54,191 nucleotides of DNA, taken from Bacteroidales bacterium. Its GTDB lineage: Bacteria > Bacteroidota > Bacteroidia > Bacteroidales > UBA7332. Made by a program: the position numbers and the translations under genes. The stretch covers positions 1 to 54,191 of the forward strand of contig JAQTZA010000018.1 of NCBI GenBank assembly GCA_028687995.1, given 5' to 3'. Within the stretch, counting starts at the first letter, position 1; each line of letters opens with the position of its first letter. The notes under the pieces were generated by a model that was not told the DNA's origin, did no database searches, and was given only the letters and a program-made list of their open reading frames with translations. Of this stretch, positions 44,191 through 53,217 are shown piece after piece.

Positions 44191-44850
44191 TTACATATTT
44201 ATGTAATAAAAGAGCTCTTGCCATCTCTCTTGCGCCACCTCATCAACGACTCCTTGGCTTGAGAATGTCATCAATACTTTCAGATTGAAACGCTCAAAAC
44301 TTCTTGCGATTTGTTCTGCATCGTCCACATTTACTTTTATCGCCACTTGCAAATTTCCTGAAGTCGAAGCATACGTATATAGATTTACTAATTGAGCATT
44401 ATTGCTCTCCACTATGCGTGCAATTTCACTTGCTAAGAAATCTTCTTGTGATACCTCAATCACAAAAATTGAACCCGGTTTATCAGTACCTAATAGGTCT
44501 GACAAGGCTTTCAGAATATGAGATTGGGAAACAACGCCGAGATAATCGTTCTCTTCAGAAACAGCTGGCAATACACTCAAATTATTAGACGTCATCCGAT
44601 CTAAAGCATCGAGTAAAGTGTCCGAAATTTTTACAGATGGAGCAAAATACCAAGCCCTTCCCAATTCAGATTCCGGAGTTTCCATACGATAAGCATCACG
44701 TTCAGAGACTAAACAGAGGTATTTCCCGTTCTCTACAAGAGCGAGATGTCCAACCTTATGTTCTTCCATAAGAGATAAAACCGTTTCACCTGTGTCTGAA
44801 GGACTCAAGCTTGGGATTTCGACAGAGAGCAATTCTTTTGTCAGATTCAT
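44191..44850 (-). CDS. CBS-pair protein with C-terminal ACT-like domain
   Basis: A 219-residue cytoplasmic protein. Two CBS motifs are seen (VGHLALVENGKYLCLVSERDAY and LSVLPAVSEENDYLGVVSQSHIL), followed by an ACT-like domain (SIFVIEVSQEDFLASEIARIVESNN). CBS and ACT domains bind nucleotides and small metabolites, respectively. It lies directly upstream of nadK, which in Bacteroidota is a common arrangement; control of NAD kinase or a nucleotide-sensing task is possible, but not shown. Confidence 0.85.
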   Translation of the reverse strand: MNLTKELLSVEIPSLSPSDTGETVLSLMEEHKVGHLALVENGKYLCLVSERDAYRMETPESELGRAWYFAPSVKISDTLLDALDRMTSNNLSVLPAVSEENDYLGVVSQSHILKALSDLLGTDKPGSIFVIEVSQEDFLASEIARIVESNNAQLVNLYTYASTSGNLQVAIKVNVDDAEQIARSFERFNLKVLMTFSSQGVVDEVAQERWQELFYYINM

Positions 44851-45004
44851 CTGTTATTGGCGCAATTCTATTATTTTTGCAGACAAATGATTAAAAATGA
44901 GTTATAATCAGTCGCACAAAGGTTGTAAAAAGTTTTGATTTCTATCGCCTTTCGAAAGCTAAATAATTCAAACATCAACAAATGCAGACTCCAAACAGAC
45001 CAAA

Positions 45005-45718
45005 ATGACTAAACTAAGCGTTAATATCAATAAAATTGCAACTTTGCGAAATTCTCGTGGCGGTAATGTCCCCGATGTATTAAAAGTTGCTCTCGATTGT
45101 GAACGATTTGGTGCGGATGGTATCACCGTTCATCCTCGACCTGATCAACGACACATTCGATACACAGATGTTTTTGGACTTCGACCCATTCTAAAAACAG
45201 AATTCAACATTGAAGGTTATCCCATAAAAGAGTTCATCGATTTGGTACTCAAAGCAAAACCGGAGCAGGTAACTCTTGTGCCTGATGCCCCTGATGCCAT
45301 CACCTCAAATCAAGGTTGGGATACGGTCACTCATTACGATTTCTTGGTCGATGTGGTTGAAAAATTCAATGCAGCAGGAATCAGAACCTCTCTTTTTGTG
45401 GGCACAGACCTCAAACACATAGAATACGCTGCAAAAATTGGAGCCGATCGAATTGAATTATACACCGAACCTTATGCTCAAAATTATCCTAAAGACAAAG
45501 AAGCTGCAATCGCGCCTTTCGTAGAAGCTGGGAAACTAGCTCGAAAATTAGGGTTAGGATTGAATGCTGGTCACGATTTAAGCCTCGAAAACCTAGCATG
45601 GTTTCACCAAAATATTCCTTGGCTGGATGAGGTTTCCATTGGTCATGCTCTTATTGCCGATGCACTTTATATCGGACTTGAAACAACCATTAAAAAATAC
45701 AAAGAGTGCTTGTTGTAA
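45005..45718 (+). CDS. pdxJ: Pyridoxine 5'-phosphate synthase
   Basis: A 237-residue TIM-barrel enzyme that condenses 1-deoxyxylulose 5-phosphate with 3-amino-2-oxopropyl phosphate into pyridoxine 5'-phosphate. Family motifs are [43 protein letters not shown] and LNAGHDLS. It presumably acts with PdxA elsewhere. It is the first gene of a plus-strand run leading into the exbB-exbD-tonB unit, 31 bp downstream. Confidence 0.96.
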   Translation: MTKLSVNINKIATLRNSRGGNVPDVLKVALDCERFGADGITVHPRPDQRHIRYTDVFGLRPILKTEFNIEGYPIKEFIDLVLKAKPEQVTLVPDAPDAITSNQGWDTVTHYDFLVDVVEKFNAAGIRTSLFVGTDLKHIEYAAKIGADRIELYTEPYAQNYPKDKEAAIAPFVEAGKLARKLGLGLNAGHDLSLENLAWFHQNIPWLDEVSIGHALIADALYIGLETTIKKYKECLL

Positions 45719-45749
45719 ACCTCTAATATTAATTACAAAATAATCAATC

Positions 45750-46457
45750 ATGATGAGTTTTTTATTAACTATACAAAATGATGTTGTCAATGGTGTGGCA
45801 GCATCTCTTCCCGAAGCAGCAAAAGCTCCTGTAGCAGAAATGAATTTTCTGGATCTCGCTATCAAAGGTGGTTGGATAATGATTCCTATTGCTCTGCTCT
45901 GCATTTTATCGATTTACATCCTCATCGAACGAATCCTGTTTATTCGCAAAGCGGGCAAAGAGGAGAGTTCATTTATGAACCGAATCAAAGATTACATTCT
46001 GGAAGGAAAGATTGATTCTGCCATCAAATTGTGTCAACAAACGGATACACCCGCTGCTCGCATGATTGAAAAAGGAATCAGCCGATTGGGTCGTCCGATG
46101 AACGACGTTCTTGTTGCCATTGAGAATGTGGGAAATATCGAGATTTCGAAGCTCGAAAAAGGATTTTCAATCGTAGCAACGGCCTCTGCTGGAGCTCCCA
46201 TGCTCGGATTTTTAGGAACAGTAACCGGTATGGTACAAGCATTCTACGACATGGCGAATGCAGGAAGCAATGCTGACATTACACTCCTTTCGGCAGGGAT
46301 CTATCAGGCATTGGTCACTACCGTTGCGGGCTTGATTGTCGGTATTATCGCCATGTTTGCATACAACTATCTGGTTGCTCGAGTGGATGGAGTGGTACAT
46401 CAAATGGAGACCAAGACCATGGAATTCATGGATTTGCTGAACGAACCTGCAAAATAA
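45750..46457 (+). CDS. exbB: MotA/TolQ/ExbB proton channel subunit
   Basis: A 235-residue inner-membrane protein with three membrane helices (about residues 33-54, 135-157 and 175-200). The conserved segment APMLGFLGTVTGMVQAFYDMA and GIYQALVTTVAGLIVG identify it as ExbB/TolQ. It forms, with ExbD, the proton-driven motor energising TonB-dependent outer-membrane transport. A second Met at residue 2 makes the exact start ambiguous by one residue. Confidence 0.93.
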   Translation: MMSFLLTIQNDVVNGVAASLPEAAKAPVAEMNFLDLAIKGGWIMIPIALLCILSIYILIERILFIRKAGKEESSFMNRIKDYILEGKIDSAIKLCQQTDTPAARMIEKGISRLGRPMNDVLVAIENVGNIEISKLEKGFSIVATASAGAPMLGFLGTVTGMVQAFYDMANAGSNADITLLSAGIYQALVTTVAGLIVGIIAMFAYNYLVARVDGVVHQMETKTMEFMDLLNEPAK

Positions 46458-46486
46458 TTTTATTCAGAACTTACTACACAAATATA

Positions 46487-46897
46487 ATGGCTTTAAAAAG
46501 AAGAAATAAAGTTTCTGCAACTTTCAGCATGGCGTCGATGACCGACATCATCTTCCTGTTGTTGATTTTTTTCATGATAACCTCTACAGTGGTTTTCCCC
46601 AACGCCATCAAAGTGCTGTTACCGCAAAGCAAGCAACAAACCTCTGCCAAGCCGTTGACTCGTTTGACAATCGATAAAAATTTGCATTACTATGTGGCAT
46701 TTGGCAATGAAAAAGAAAAAGAGGTTGCCTTTGATCAGATAACTGCATTTTTGCAACAGTGTCGTGATAAAGAGCCCGAAATGTATGTCGCGCTGTATGC
46801 CGATGAAACAATTGCGTATAGCGAAATTGTGAAAATTCTGAATATTGCCAACGAAAACAAATTTAAAATGGTTTTGGCCACACGACCAATCCGTTGA
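46487..46897 (+). CDS. exbD: ExbD-type biopolymer transporter
   Basis: A 136-residue protein with one membrane helix (IIFLLLIFFMITSTVVF, about residues 21-38). The conserved membrane Asp that carries protons is in SMTDIIFLLLIFF. The periplasmic part ends MVLATRPIR. It is followed after 2 nt by the TonB-like gene, so translation is probably coupled. Confidence 0.93.
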   Translation: MALKRRNKVSATFSMASMTDIIFLLLIFFMITSTVVFPNAIKVLLPQSKQQTSAKPLTRLTIDKNLHYYVAFGNEKEKEVAFDQITAFLQQCRDKEPEMYVALYADETIAYSEIVKILNIANENKFKMVLATRPIR

Positions 46898-46899
46898 AT

Positions 46900-47706
46900 A
46901 TGGAAGTAAAAAAAAGAAAAATAGCCGCACTCGTTGGCACCCTATTATTTATACTCTGTGTCTTACTCCTTTTGTGGTTGAATGGCTTTAGTCATATTAT
47001 TCCACAAGATGAAGAAGGTGTAGAGGTAATGATTGGCAACATCGACGAATCGGCTGGCACATTTCATCCAGCGCCTTTAACGCCTATTGACCAACCGGAA
47101 ACATCTCCGACGACACCACCTCAATCAGTTGACAACTCGACTCCCTCTATCACGCAAAGCGAAGAGGAATCTGTCTCATTAAAAGAGCAAAAAAAGAAGA
47201 AAGAGGCACAAGCAAAAGCGCAGCTCGAAGAGAAGAGAAAATTAGATGCCGAAAAAGCAAAACTGGCTGAGGAGCAACGAAAGATTAACGAAATAAACAA
47301 CAAAACAAGTGGCGCGTTTGGGAAAGGCGGCCAAACCGGTAATGGCGCAACAGTAGGAAGCGGATCGCAAGGAAGTGTCAACGGAAACTCAGCAACCGGA
47401 GCAAATACGGGTGTCGGCGGAAAAGGGAATTCTCCCTCCTATTCTCTGAAAGGACGAAATTCGATTGGCTCTCTACCTTTTCCATCCTACAACGATCAAG
47501 TGGAAGGAACAATTGTCATCGACATCGTGGTATCTCCCGAAGGCAAAGTAATCGATGCCGGGATTGCGATTTCTAAAACAACGATTGCGATTCGATCCAT
47601 GCGTGATGCTGCAAAAAAAGCAGCACTTCAATCCCGATTCACAGGAATCGATTCAAATGAAAATCAGATAGGAACGATTACATACGTGTACCGTTTCTCC
47701 CGATAA
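46900..47706 (+). CDS. TonB-like energy transducer
   Basis: A 268-residue protein with an N-terminal membrane helix (IAALVGTLLFILCVLLLLWLNG in pieces, residues about 7-28), an acidic and Pro-rich periplasmic linker, a Lys/Glu/Ala-rich coiled-coil region (QKKKKEAQAKAQLEEKR) and a Gly/Asn-rich stretch (GKGGQTGNGATVGSG). The last 80 residues (LPFPSYNDQVEGTIVIDIVVSPEGKVIDA) look like a TonB/TolA C-terminal domain. It would link the ExbB-ExbD motor to TonB-dependent receptors such as the one at 26.6-28.9 kb. The start is the ATG at 46900 right after the exbD stop; an upstream TTG is not needed. Confidence 0.8.
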   Translation: MEVKKRKIAALVGTLLFILCVLLLLWLNGFSHIIPQDEEGVEVMIGNIDESAGTFHPAPLTPIDQPETSPTTPPQSVDNSTPSITQSEEESVSLKEQKKKKEAQAKAQLEEKRKLDAEKAKLAEEQRKINEINNKTSGAFGKGGQTGNGATVGSGSQGSVNGNSATGANTGVGGKGNSPSYSLKGRNSIGSLPFPSYNDQVEGTIVIDIVVSPEGKVIDAGIAISKTTIAIRSMRDAAKKAALQSRFTGIDSNENQIGTITYVYRFSR

Positions 47707-47731
47707 TTTCACTCACAAACATTTATCAGCA

Positions 47732-48280
47732 ATGCAAAAATGCTACGTTTTTCTGGCAGAAGGTTTCGAAGAAACCGAAGCGGTAGGCATCATCGATGTG
47801 CTTCGAAGAGGAAACCTGGTGGTCGAAATTGTATCCATAACTGGACAATTGCATGTCGCAGGTGCACATCAAATTTCGGTAAATGCTGATTCTTTGTTTG
47901 AACAAAATTCTTTCGCTGATGCTGCAATACTAATTCTACCAGGAGGAATGCCGGGGACGACAAACCTCAACAATTTTGAACCGTTACGACAGTTATTGCT
48001 TCGATTTAATGCAGCGAAAAAGCCCATTGCCGCCATTTGTGCAGCTCCTCTTGTTTTAGGTGGATTAGGCATTCTCGATGGCAAAGAGGCGATATGCTAT
48101 CCCGGAGTAGAACGTAAATTAGAAGGAGCCGTTATTTCAAAAAATAACGTGGTGGTTTCGGAAAATATCATCACTTCGATTGGCGTAATTTCAGTTCTTG
48201 AATTTGGATTATCCATCGTAAAAGAGTTGCAAGGAGATGAAGTCAGAGACCAAGTAGCCGCTGCATTGCTCGTTTTATAG
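47732..48280 (+). CDS. DJ-1/PfpI family protein (DJ-1/YajL group)
   Basis: A 182-residue flavodoxin-like fold protein of the DJ-1 group. The glutamate of FLAEGFEETEA (near residue 12) and the nucleophile cysteine of IAAICAAPLVL (near residue 106) are the conserved catalytic residues; YPGVERKLEG is another hallmark. Proposed roles for this group are glyoxalase III, deglycase or redox-chaperone functions; the true one is debated. It follows the TonB-like gene by 25 bp and likely shares its transcript. Confidence 0.9.
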   Translation: MQKCYVFLAEGFEETEAVGIIDVLRRGNLVVEIVSITGQLHVAGAHQISVNADSLFEQNSFADAAILILPGGMPGTTNLNNFEPLRQLLLRFNAAKKPIAAICAAPLVLGGLGILDGKEAICYPGVERKLEGAVISKNNVVVSENIITSIGVISVLEFGLSIVKELQGDEVRDQVAAALLVL

Positions 48281-48342
48281 TTAAAAAAGACGGTTTTAAG
48301 TAAAAAACGCTCGCTATTCTTTCTAAATTAGAACCATTTGTC

Positions 48343-48350
48343 TATTTTTG
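48343..48350 (+). promoter_or_regulatory. -7 element upstream of the zapA unit
   Basis: TATTTTTG matches TAnnTTTG, predicting a start near 48357 and a leader of about 14 nt before the coiled-coil gene. The -33 element is not clear. Confidence 0.5.
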
Positions 48351-48370
48351 TGTATTGAATTTGGTATAGA

Positions 48371-48664
48371 ATGGCCGAAGTGCAGAATAATCACATAAGT
48401 AATTTTGAATCCCGAGTAAGGCAGCTAATGCAACTTTGTGAAACTCTAAAAGAAGAGAATACAAAGATGCGAGGTGTATTATATTCAAAAGAAAGTGACA
48501 TTCAACAGTACGAAGCTACAATGAAAGAACTTTCAACCAGATACGAAAACCTGAAATTAGCGCAAGGCATCTCTTTGAGCGAGGAGGAACGCCGAAATGC
48601 AAAAAACAGGTACACAAAATTAGTGCGGGAAATCGATAAATGCATCGCATTACTAAATGAATAG
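48371..48664 (+). CDS. Small coiled-coil protein, possible ZapB-like partner of ZapA
   Basis: A 97-residue protein, almost entirely helical with a heptad-like pattern (FESRVRQLMQLCETLKEENTKM, MKELSTRYENLKLAQG). It lies 5 bp upstream of zapA and is in the same direction. Small coiled-coil proteins next to zapA occur in Bacteroidota; a cell-division role like ZapB is inferred from location and coiled-coil form only. Confidence 0.7.
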   Translation: MAEVQNNHISNFESRVRQLMQLCETLKEENTKMRGVLYSKESDIQQYEATMKELSTRYENLKLAQGISLSEEERRNAKNRYTKLVREIDKCIALLNE

Positions 48665-48669
48665 ATGCA

Positions 48670-48966
48670 ATGAGCGATAAATTAACTATTAATCTGGCGA
48701 TTGCTGGAAAGAATCACCCAATAAGTTTTGCGAAGGAAGACGAGGAACTCATTCGCAAAGCAGCTAAAATGGTTGGTGAACTCACATCCAATTACCAGAG
48801 AAAATATGAAGATAGCGATTTGGAAATGAAGGATTTTTTCTCATTTACTGCGTTTCAGTTTGCGTTTGAATATCTGAAATTAGCAGAACAAAAGGGCGAA
48901 AATCCACTACTCGATACATTAAAAGTTCTTGATGCTGACCTTGAACAATTTTTAAAAGAGAAGTAA
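48670..48966 (+). CDS. zapA: Cell division protein ZapA
   Basis: A 98-residue protein of the ZapA family, which binds FtsZ and bundles filaments at the Z-ring. The N-terminal globular part reads LTINLAIAGKNHPISFAKEDEELIRKAAKMV and the C-terminal half is a long helix for dimer/tetramer formation. Its genomic position in front of rny is normal for Bacteroidota. Confidence 0.88.
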   Translation: MSDKLTINLAIAGKNHPISFAKEDEELIRKAAKMVGELTSNYQRKYEDSDLEMKDFFSFTAFQFAFEYLKLAEQKGENPLLDTLKVLDADLEQFLKEK

Positions 48967-48995
48967 TTTCCTATTTTCAGAGACTATTTTTTCCG

Positions 48996-49036
48996 GCACT
49001 ACATGTATAGCATTTTTTTGCTGTACGTGATAGTGC
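48996..49036 (+). terminator. Terminator after zapA
   Basis: GCACTACATGTATAGCA pairs with TGCTGTACGTGATAGTGC (with G-U pairs and a bulge) around a T-rich loop, then ATTTTTTTTAAC follows. It sits in the 99-bp gap between zapA and rny. Confidence 0.8.
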
Positions 49037-49065
49037 ATTTTTTTTAACAATTTAAACCATTCAAA

Positions 49066-50604
49066 ATGATAGTGATAGCTTTAATATGCGTAGTTGGAGG
49101 TCTTGTATCCGGCGCAGCAGTCACTTGGGTGAGTACGAAGTTTCTCTTCAAAACTCGATTCCAAGGTATCATCGAAGAAGCCAACAAAGAGGCTGAAGTA
49201 ATCAAAAAAAATAAATTGCTCGAAGTAAAAGAGAAGTTTATTGTCCTAAAAGCGGATTTAGAAAAGCAAGTTGCCGCTCGTAACGCTAAAATCCAATCTA
49301 TTGAGAGTAAAATCAAAAACCGCGAAATGCAAATCAACCAAAAAGTGGATGATTTGGACAAAAAATTAGCGGAAGCTGAAAATTCAAAACAATCTTTCGA
49401 ATCGCAATTGACCACTCTAGAAAAGAAACAAAGCGAAGTAGAAAAGATGTATTTCGAGCAAATTCAACGCCTAGAAACGATCTCTGGCCTATCGGCAGAA
49501 GAGGCAAAAGAGAAAATGGTGGAATCGTTGAAAGACGAAGCCAAAACGGCTGCTGGCTCCTATATCAACGAGATTATGGACGAAGCGCGTTTGACCGCCA
49601 ACAAAGAGGCAAAACGCATCGTTATTCAATCAATTCAACGTCTAGCAACTGAGACTGCTATCGAAAATGCAGTGACTGTATTCCACATCGAATCAGACGA
49701 AATCAAAGGCCGCATCATCGGTCGCGAAGGACGTAACATTCGTGCTTTAGAAGCTGCTACTGGAATCGAAATTATTGTGGACGATACCCCTGAGGCAATC
49801 GTACTTTCAGGATTCGATCCCGTACGTCGCGAGGTAGCTCGTTTGGCTCTTCACCAATTAGTGACTGACGGTCGCATTCACCCAGCTCGTATCGAAGAGG
49901 TGGTTTCGAAAGTTCGTAAACAGATTGAAGAGGAGATTATTGAGACTGGTAAGCGTACCACCATCGACCTTGGAATTCACGGGTTGCACCCTGAATTGAT
50001 TCGTATGGTCGGAAAGATGAAATACCGTTCGTCTTATGGTCAAAACTTGCTTCAACACTCGCGTGAAGTTGCCAATCTTTGTGCTATTATGGCAGCAGAA
50101 TTAGGACTAAATCCGAAAAAAGCAAAACGCGCCGGTCTGCTTCACGATATAGGGAAAGTGCCGGATGAAGAGCCAGAATTGCCACACGCATTGCTGGGTA
50201 TGAAGCTTGCCGAACGCTACAAAGAGAAACCAGACATTTGCAATGCCATTGGTGCTCACCACGACGAAGTGGAGATGACAAGTTTGTTGTCGCCGATCGT
50301 TCAGGTGTGTGATGCCATCTCAGGTGCTCGTCCGGGTGCTCGTCGCGAAATCGTAGAGGCGTATATGAAGCGTTTGAACGATTTGGAGCAGTTGGCTATG
50401 TCTTATCCTGGAGTTCTCAAGACCTACGCTATTCAAGCGGGTCGCGAGCTTCGTGTAATTGTGGGTGCCGACAAGATCGACGATCAATCAACAGAAACAT
50501 TATCGAACGAAATTGCTAAACGTATTCAGGATGAAATGACCTATCCGGGTCAGGTGAAAATCACCGTTATCCGCGAAACACGCGCAGTAAGTTTTGCAAA
50601 ATAA
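49066..50604 (+). CDS. rny: Ribonuclease Y
   Basis: A 512-residue membrane-anchored endoribonuclease that starts mRNA decay. N-terminal membrane helix ([20 protein letters not shown], residues 2-21), a long coiled coil (about 30-150), a KH domain with [19 protein letters not shown] (about 215-275) and an HD domain with [10 protein letters not shown] and LLHDIGKV as metal-binding HD motif. Length fits the family (about 510-520). It has its own transcript or reads through the zapA terminator. Confidence 0.96.
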   Translation: MIVIALICVVGGLVSGAAVTWVSTKFLFKTRFQGIIEEANKEAEVIKKNKLLEVKEKFIVLKADLEKQVAARNAKIQSIESKIKNREMQINQKVDDLDKKLAEAENSKQSFESQLTTLEKKQSEVEKMYFEQIQRLETISGLSAEEAKEKMVESLKDEAKTAAGSYINEIMDEARLTANKEAKRIVIQSIQRLATETAIENAVTVFHIESDEIKGRIIGREGRNIRALEAATGIEIIVDDTPEAIVLSGFDPVRREVARLALHQLVTDGRIHPARIEEVVSKVRKQIEEEIIETGKRTTIDLGIHGLHPELIRMVGKMKYRSSYGQNLLQHSREVANLCAIMAAELGLNPKKAKRAGLLHDIGKVPDEEPELPHALLGMKLAERYKEKPDICNAIGAHHDEVEMTSLLSPIVQVCDAISGARPGARREIVEAYMKRLNDLEQLAMSYPGVLKTYAIQAGRELRVIVGADKIDDQSTETLSNEIAKRIQDEMTYPGQVKITVIRETRAVSFAK

Positions 50605-50625
50605 TTGAGTAGTTAGGAGCTAGAA

Positions 50626-50662
50626 ATTATGAGTTATGAGTCTTGCATTCATAACTCGTAAT
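50626..50662. repeat. Inverted repeat between rny and tmRNA
   Basis: ATTATGAGTTATGA (50626-50639) pairs with TCATAACTCGTAAT (50649-50662), with one mismatch. No T-run follows, so a terminator role is uncertain; similar ATTATGAGTTATGA motifs are common dispersed repeats in Bacteroidota. Confidence 0.5.
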
Positions 50663-50683
50663 TCGAAACTCAAAACTAAAAAT

Positions 50684-51078
50684 GGGGCTGTCTGGATTTG
50701 ACAGCGGGTAGAAGAGGTATGTAAGCACGCAGAGCGTTGATGAACGGCTCTATAATCTCGGGCATCGAACTTATAACTGGCGAAAATAACTACGCTCTCG
50801 CAGCTTAATCGAATCATAGTAGATTAGCTAAATCCCGATACTAGGTATTGGGACGTGACATCACCCGGAAGCTGTGGCTTCGAAGCAATCCGAACCGGTG
50901 GTGCAGCAATATCGGAACTAGTCTTTGGCTTTCCTTGGGCCTTGGGCGAAACTAAAGAGGATAAGGTTTGGGTGGGTGGCTTCGGTCTTGCTCAAGCACG
51001 AAAATGAAGGCGAAGATAAGCGCGTAGAAAGCATATTGCTTCCTCGTTTGGACGAGGGTTCGACTCCCTCCAGCTCCA
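50684..51078 (+). ncRNA. ssrA: tmRNA (transfer-messenger RNA)
   Basis: The RNA begins GGGGCTG and its tRNA-like end shows CAGCTCC complementary to it (7-bp acceptor stem with one G-U), a T-arm GAGGGTTCGACTCCCTC and discriminator A; CCA is not encoded. It rescues stalled ribosomes: the message region (50779-50808) begins with resume codon GGC and encodes GENNYALAA followed by TAA, giving the tag (A)GENNYALAA typical of Bacteroidota. The length of about 395 nt is normal for one-piece tmRNA. The 3' end is a frequent insertion site for genomic islands, and a tyrosine recombinase gene lies 252 bp downstream. Confidence 0.96.
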
Positions 51079-51101
51079 CAAAATGAATATCAAAAACCAA
51101 T

Positions 51102-51135
51102 AAATGCCTGTAAAATCTATGATTTACAGGCATTT
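51102..51135 (+). terminator. Terminator of tmRNA
   Basis: AAATGCCTGTAAA pairs exactly with TTTACAGGCATTT (13 bp), followed by GTATTTTTAG, 23 bp after the tmRNA 3' end. Confidence 0.85.
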
Positions 51136-51187
51136 GTATTTTTAGCAAGTCGCAAATTATTCAATATCTATCAATCTGTAGGTGCTG

Positions 51188-51231
51188 AATTCGGTGGACT
51201 TGAAAAATAGAAACATTATCTCCACCGAATT
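51188..51231. repeat. Inverted repeat before the tyrosine recombinase gene
   Basis: AATTCGGTGGA (51188-51198) and TCCACCGAATT (51221-51231) are exact complements, 22 bp apart. It could be a recombinase-binding site or an operator of the downstream gene; neither is shown. Confidence 0.5.
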
Positions 51232-51329
51232 TGAACTAAAAGTGTTTATAATCAAGCAGTTCAATATTTGAACATCTTGATTGGGAATTTAAAAGTAAGT
51301 ATTTTTGAAAACTTTTAAAGGTTACCACA

Positions 51330-52577
51330 ATGAACACAAAACTATCCATTCTCTTTTTCGTAAAGAGAACAAAAACCAATGTCGATGGATTATTACCCAT
51401 CTTTATTCGCGTAACAGTAAACGGTGCACGTATCGAATTCAGCACAAAGAGATTCACAACTTCAGAAAAATGGTCCGTCGAAGGCAACCGCATGAAAGGC
51501 ACTAGTGCTGAGTCTAAAGCAACAAATTCCTATCTTGACACATTAAAAGCAAAAGTTTACGATTATCAGCAGCAGCTTATCAGGGAAGATGAAGTTGTCA
51601 ATGTAGAAAACATGCGAAACAAGATACTTGGAGTAGAGAAACGAAGTCATATGCTTATTGGCATTTTTCAACAGCACAACGAGGAAATAAAAGCCCTTGT
51701 TGGTCGTGAATTCGCAACTGCAACATATACCCGATACGAAACATCGCTTAAACATACAATAGCTTTCCTGAACTGGAAATACAAAGTATCAGATATTGAT
51801 ATTCGTAAAATCGATCATGAGTTAGTGACAAGTTACGAATTCTATTTAAAAAGCGTCCATAAATGTAATCAGAATACTACTGCCAAGTACATCAAGAATT
51901 TCGGCAAAATTGTTCGTATATGTTTAGCTAACGGATGGATTGAACGCGACCCTTTCATAAACTATAAATGTAAAATAGTGGAAGTTGACAGGGCATTCCT
52001 GTCACAGGATGAAATTGAAACCATGTTCAACAAAGTGCTTGCAACGGATCGCCTCAACCAAGTCAAAGATATATTTCTTTTCAGTTGTTTCACTGGCCTG
52101 GCTTACGTGGATGTAAAAAAACTATCTCGTAAAAACATAGGCTTTGGCGTAGATGGCGAACGTTGGATTTTTATCAACCGGACAAAAACGGACACAAGGT
52201 CCAACATTCCATTGCTGCCCATTGCTTCCTCGATATTGAAGAAATACGAAGACCATCCTCAGGTAGTCAATCAGGACAAACTTTTACCTATCCTGAGCAA
52301 TCAGAAAATGAACTCCTACCTGAAGGAGATTGCCGACGTTTGCGAGATAAACAAAGAACTGACATTCCACATTGCCCGGCATACCTTTGCTACCACGGTC
52401 ACACTTTCAAACGGTGTCCCGATCGAAAGTGTCTCTAAAATGCTCGGACATAAAAATCTCAAAACAACTCAACATTATGCCAAAATTCTTGATTTGAAGG
52501 TTAGCGATGATATGAAAATTTTGAAGGAAAAGTTTGGTAATGGAAATCTGATAAACATAAAAAAGTCGGCGGGATAA
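51330..52577 (+). CDS. Tyrosine recombinase/integrase of Bacteroidota mobile elements
   Basis: A 415-residue integrase with an N-terminal arm-DNA-binding domain (about 5-90), a SAM-like core-binding domain (about 105-215) and a C-terminal catalytic domain. Visible catalytic residues are the Lys in NRTKTDTRSNIPL, H-x-x-R in HIARHTFA, His in LGHKNLKTTQHYAKI with the Tyr as nucleophile. The first Arg, normally in a TGLR-type motif, is replaced: the sequence is FTGLAYVDVKKL. Such a substitution is known for related Bacteroides integrases, so activity is still likely. The gene is directed away from ssrA, with its start 252 bp beyond the tmRNA end, which fits an element integrated there. Confidence 0.9.
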   Translation: MNTKLSILFFVKRTKTNVDGLLPIFIRVTVNGARIEFSTKRFTTSEKWSVEGNRMKGTSAESKATNSYLDTLKAKVYDYQQQLIREDEVVNVENMRNKILGVEKRSHMLIGIFQQHNEEIKALVGREFATATYTRYETSLKHTIAFLNWKYKVSDIDIRKIDHELVTSYEFYLKSVHKCNQNTTAKYIKNFGKIVRICLANGWIERDPFINYKCKIVEVDRAFLSQDEIETMFNKVLATDRLNQVKDIFLFSCFTGLAYVDVKKLSRKNIGFGVDGERWIFINRTKTDTRSNIPLLPIASSILKKYEDHPQVVNQDKLLPILSNQKMNSYLKEIADVCEINKELTFHIARHTFATTVTLSNGVPIESVSKMLGHKNLKTTQHYAKILDLKVSDDMKILKEKFGNGNLINIKKSAG

Positions 52578-52620
52578 AGTTTGAACTATTGATTTAATCT
52601 ATCATTCTATATTCACAACC

Positions 52621-52657
52621 ACTATTAACCGGCTTTTTGTTTTAGTCGGTTAATAGT
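52621..52657 (+). terminator. Terminator-like hairpin after the integrase gene
   Basis: ACTATTAACCG pairs exactly with CGGTTAATAGT (11 bp) around a T-rich loop, 44 bp after the integrase stop. The trailing T-run is weak. Confidence 0.55.
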
Positions 52658-52732
52658 CTTGAAATAAGATACATTTATTAGTTGCTGAAATTATCTAAAT
52701 ATGTAATATCAATAGAATTGAAAGATTTTGAT

Positions 52733-52740
52733 TAATTTTG
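52733..52740 (+). promoter_or_regulatory. -7 element of the Fur-family gene
   Basis: TAATTTTG matches TAnnTTTG and lies 65 bp upstream of the ATG at 52805. Spacing of a -33 TTG is not ideal. Confidence 0.4.
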
Positions 52741-52804
52741 TACGCAATATAAAACTGATTTGCTGTTGTATTTATTGGATTCTAAACCAAAAATAACCAA
52801 ACCG

Positions 52805-53215
52805 ATGAAAGATACAGACGACAAACTGACAAGTAGAAATATAAAACCAACTGCCATGCGGGAATTGGTTTTGGACATCCTAACTGAACAAAAAATGGCA
52901 ATTAGCTTATCTGATTTGGAACAAAAGTTTCATAAATCAGATAAAGTCACGTTGTACCGCACTCTCAAAACATTTGAGGAAAAGAAGCTCATTCACAGCA
53001 TTGATGATGGTACAGGTGCAATTAAATACGCTCTGTGTAAAGAAACCTGCCAATGTCACCCGGAAGATCTACATGTTCACTTCTTTTGTCTAAAATGTCA
53101 ACATACATTTTGTTTAAGTGACATTCCTATTCCATCTATCAACTTGCCTGTTAATTTTAGTGTAGAAAATATAAATATGGTTGTGAAAGGAGTTTGTTCG
53201 AACTGCAACGATTAG
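52805..53215 (+). CDS. Fur-family metal-responsive repressor
   Basis: A 136-residue regulator: winged-helix DNA-binding domain (TAMRELVLDILTEQ, KVTLYRTLKTFEEKKLI; about 10-85) and a metal-binding/dimerisation domain with the zinc-site pairs CLKC and CSNC and a His/Cys-rich loop (TCQCHPEDLHVHFFC). The family includes Fur, Zur, PerR and Nur, and the metal it senses cannot be told from this. The ATG at 52805 is preferred over a TTG at 52760. The next promoter carries a 7-1-7 palindrome starting 3 bp after this gene's stop, which is the likely target. Confidence 0.88.
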   Translation: MKDTDDKLTSRNIKPTAMRELVLDILTEQKMAISLSDLEQKFHKSDKVTLYRTLKTFEEKKLIHSIDDGTGAIKYALCKETCQCHPEDLHVHFFCLKCQHTFCLSDIPIPSINLPVNFSVENINMVVKGVCSNCND

Positions 53216-53217
53216 TT

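Noticed and set aside
48967..49065. 6S RNA between zapA and rny (as ssrS lies after zapA in E. coli)
   Set aside because: The gap is only 99 bp and is accounted for by a terminator hairpin; too short for 6S RNA.
51330..52577. This tyrosine recombinase as the missing integron integrase
   Set aside because: It is about 28 kb from the array, has the arm-binding and core domains of Bacteroidota mobile elements and I see no IntI-specific insertion.
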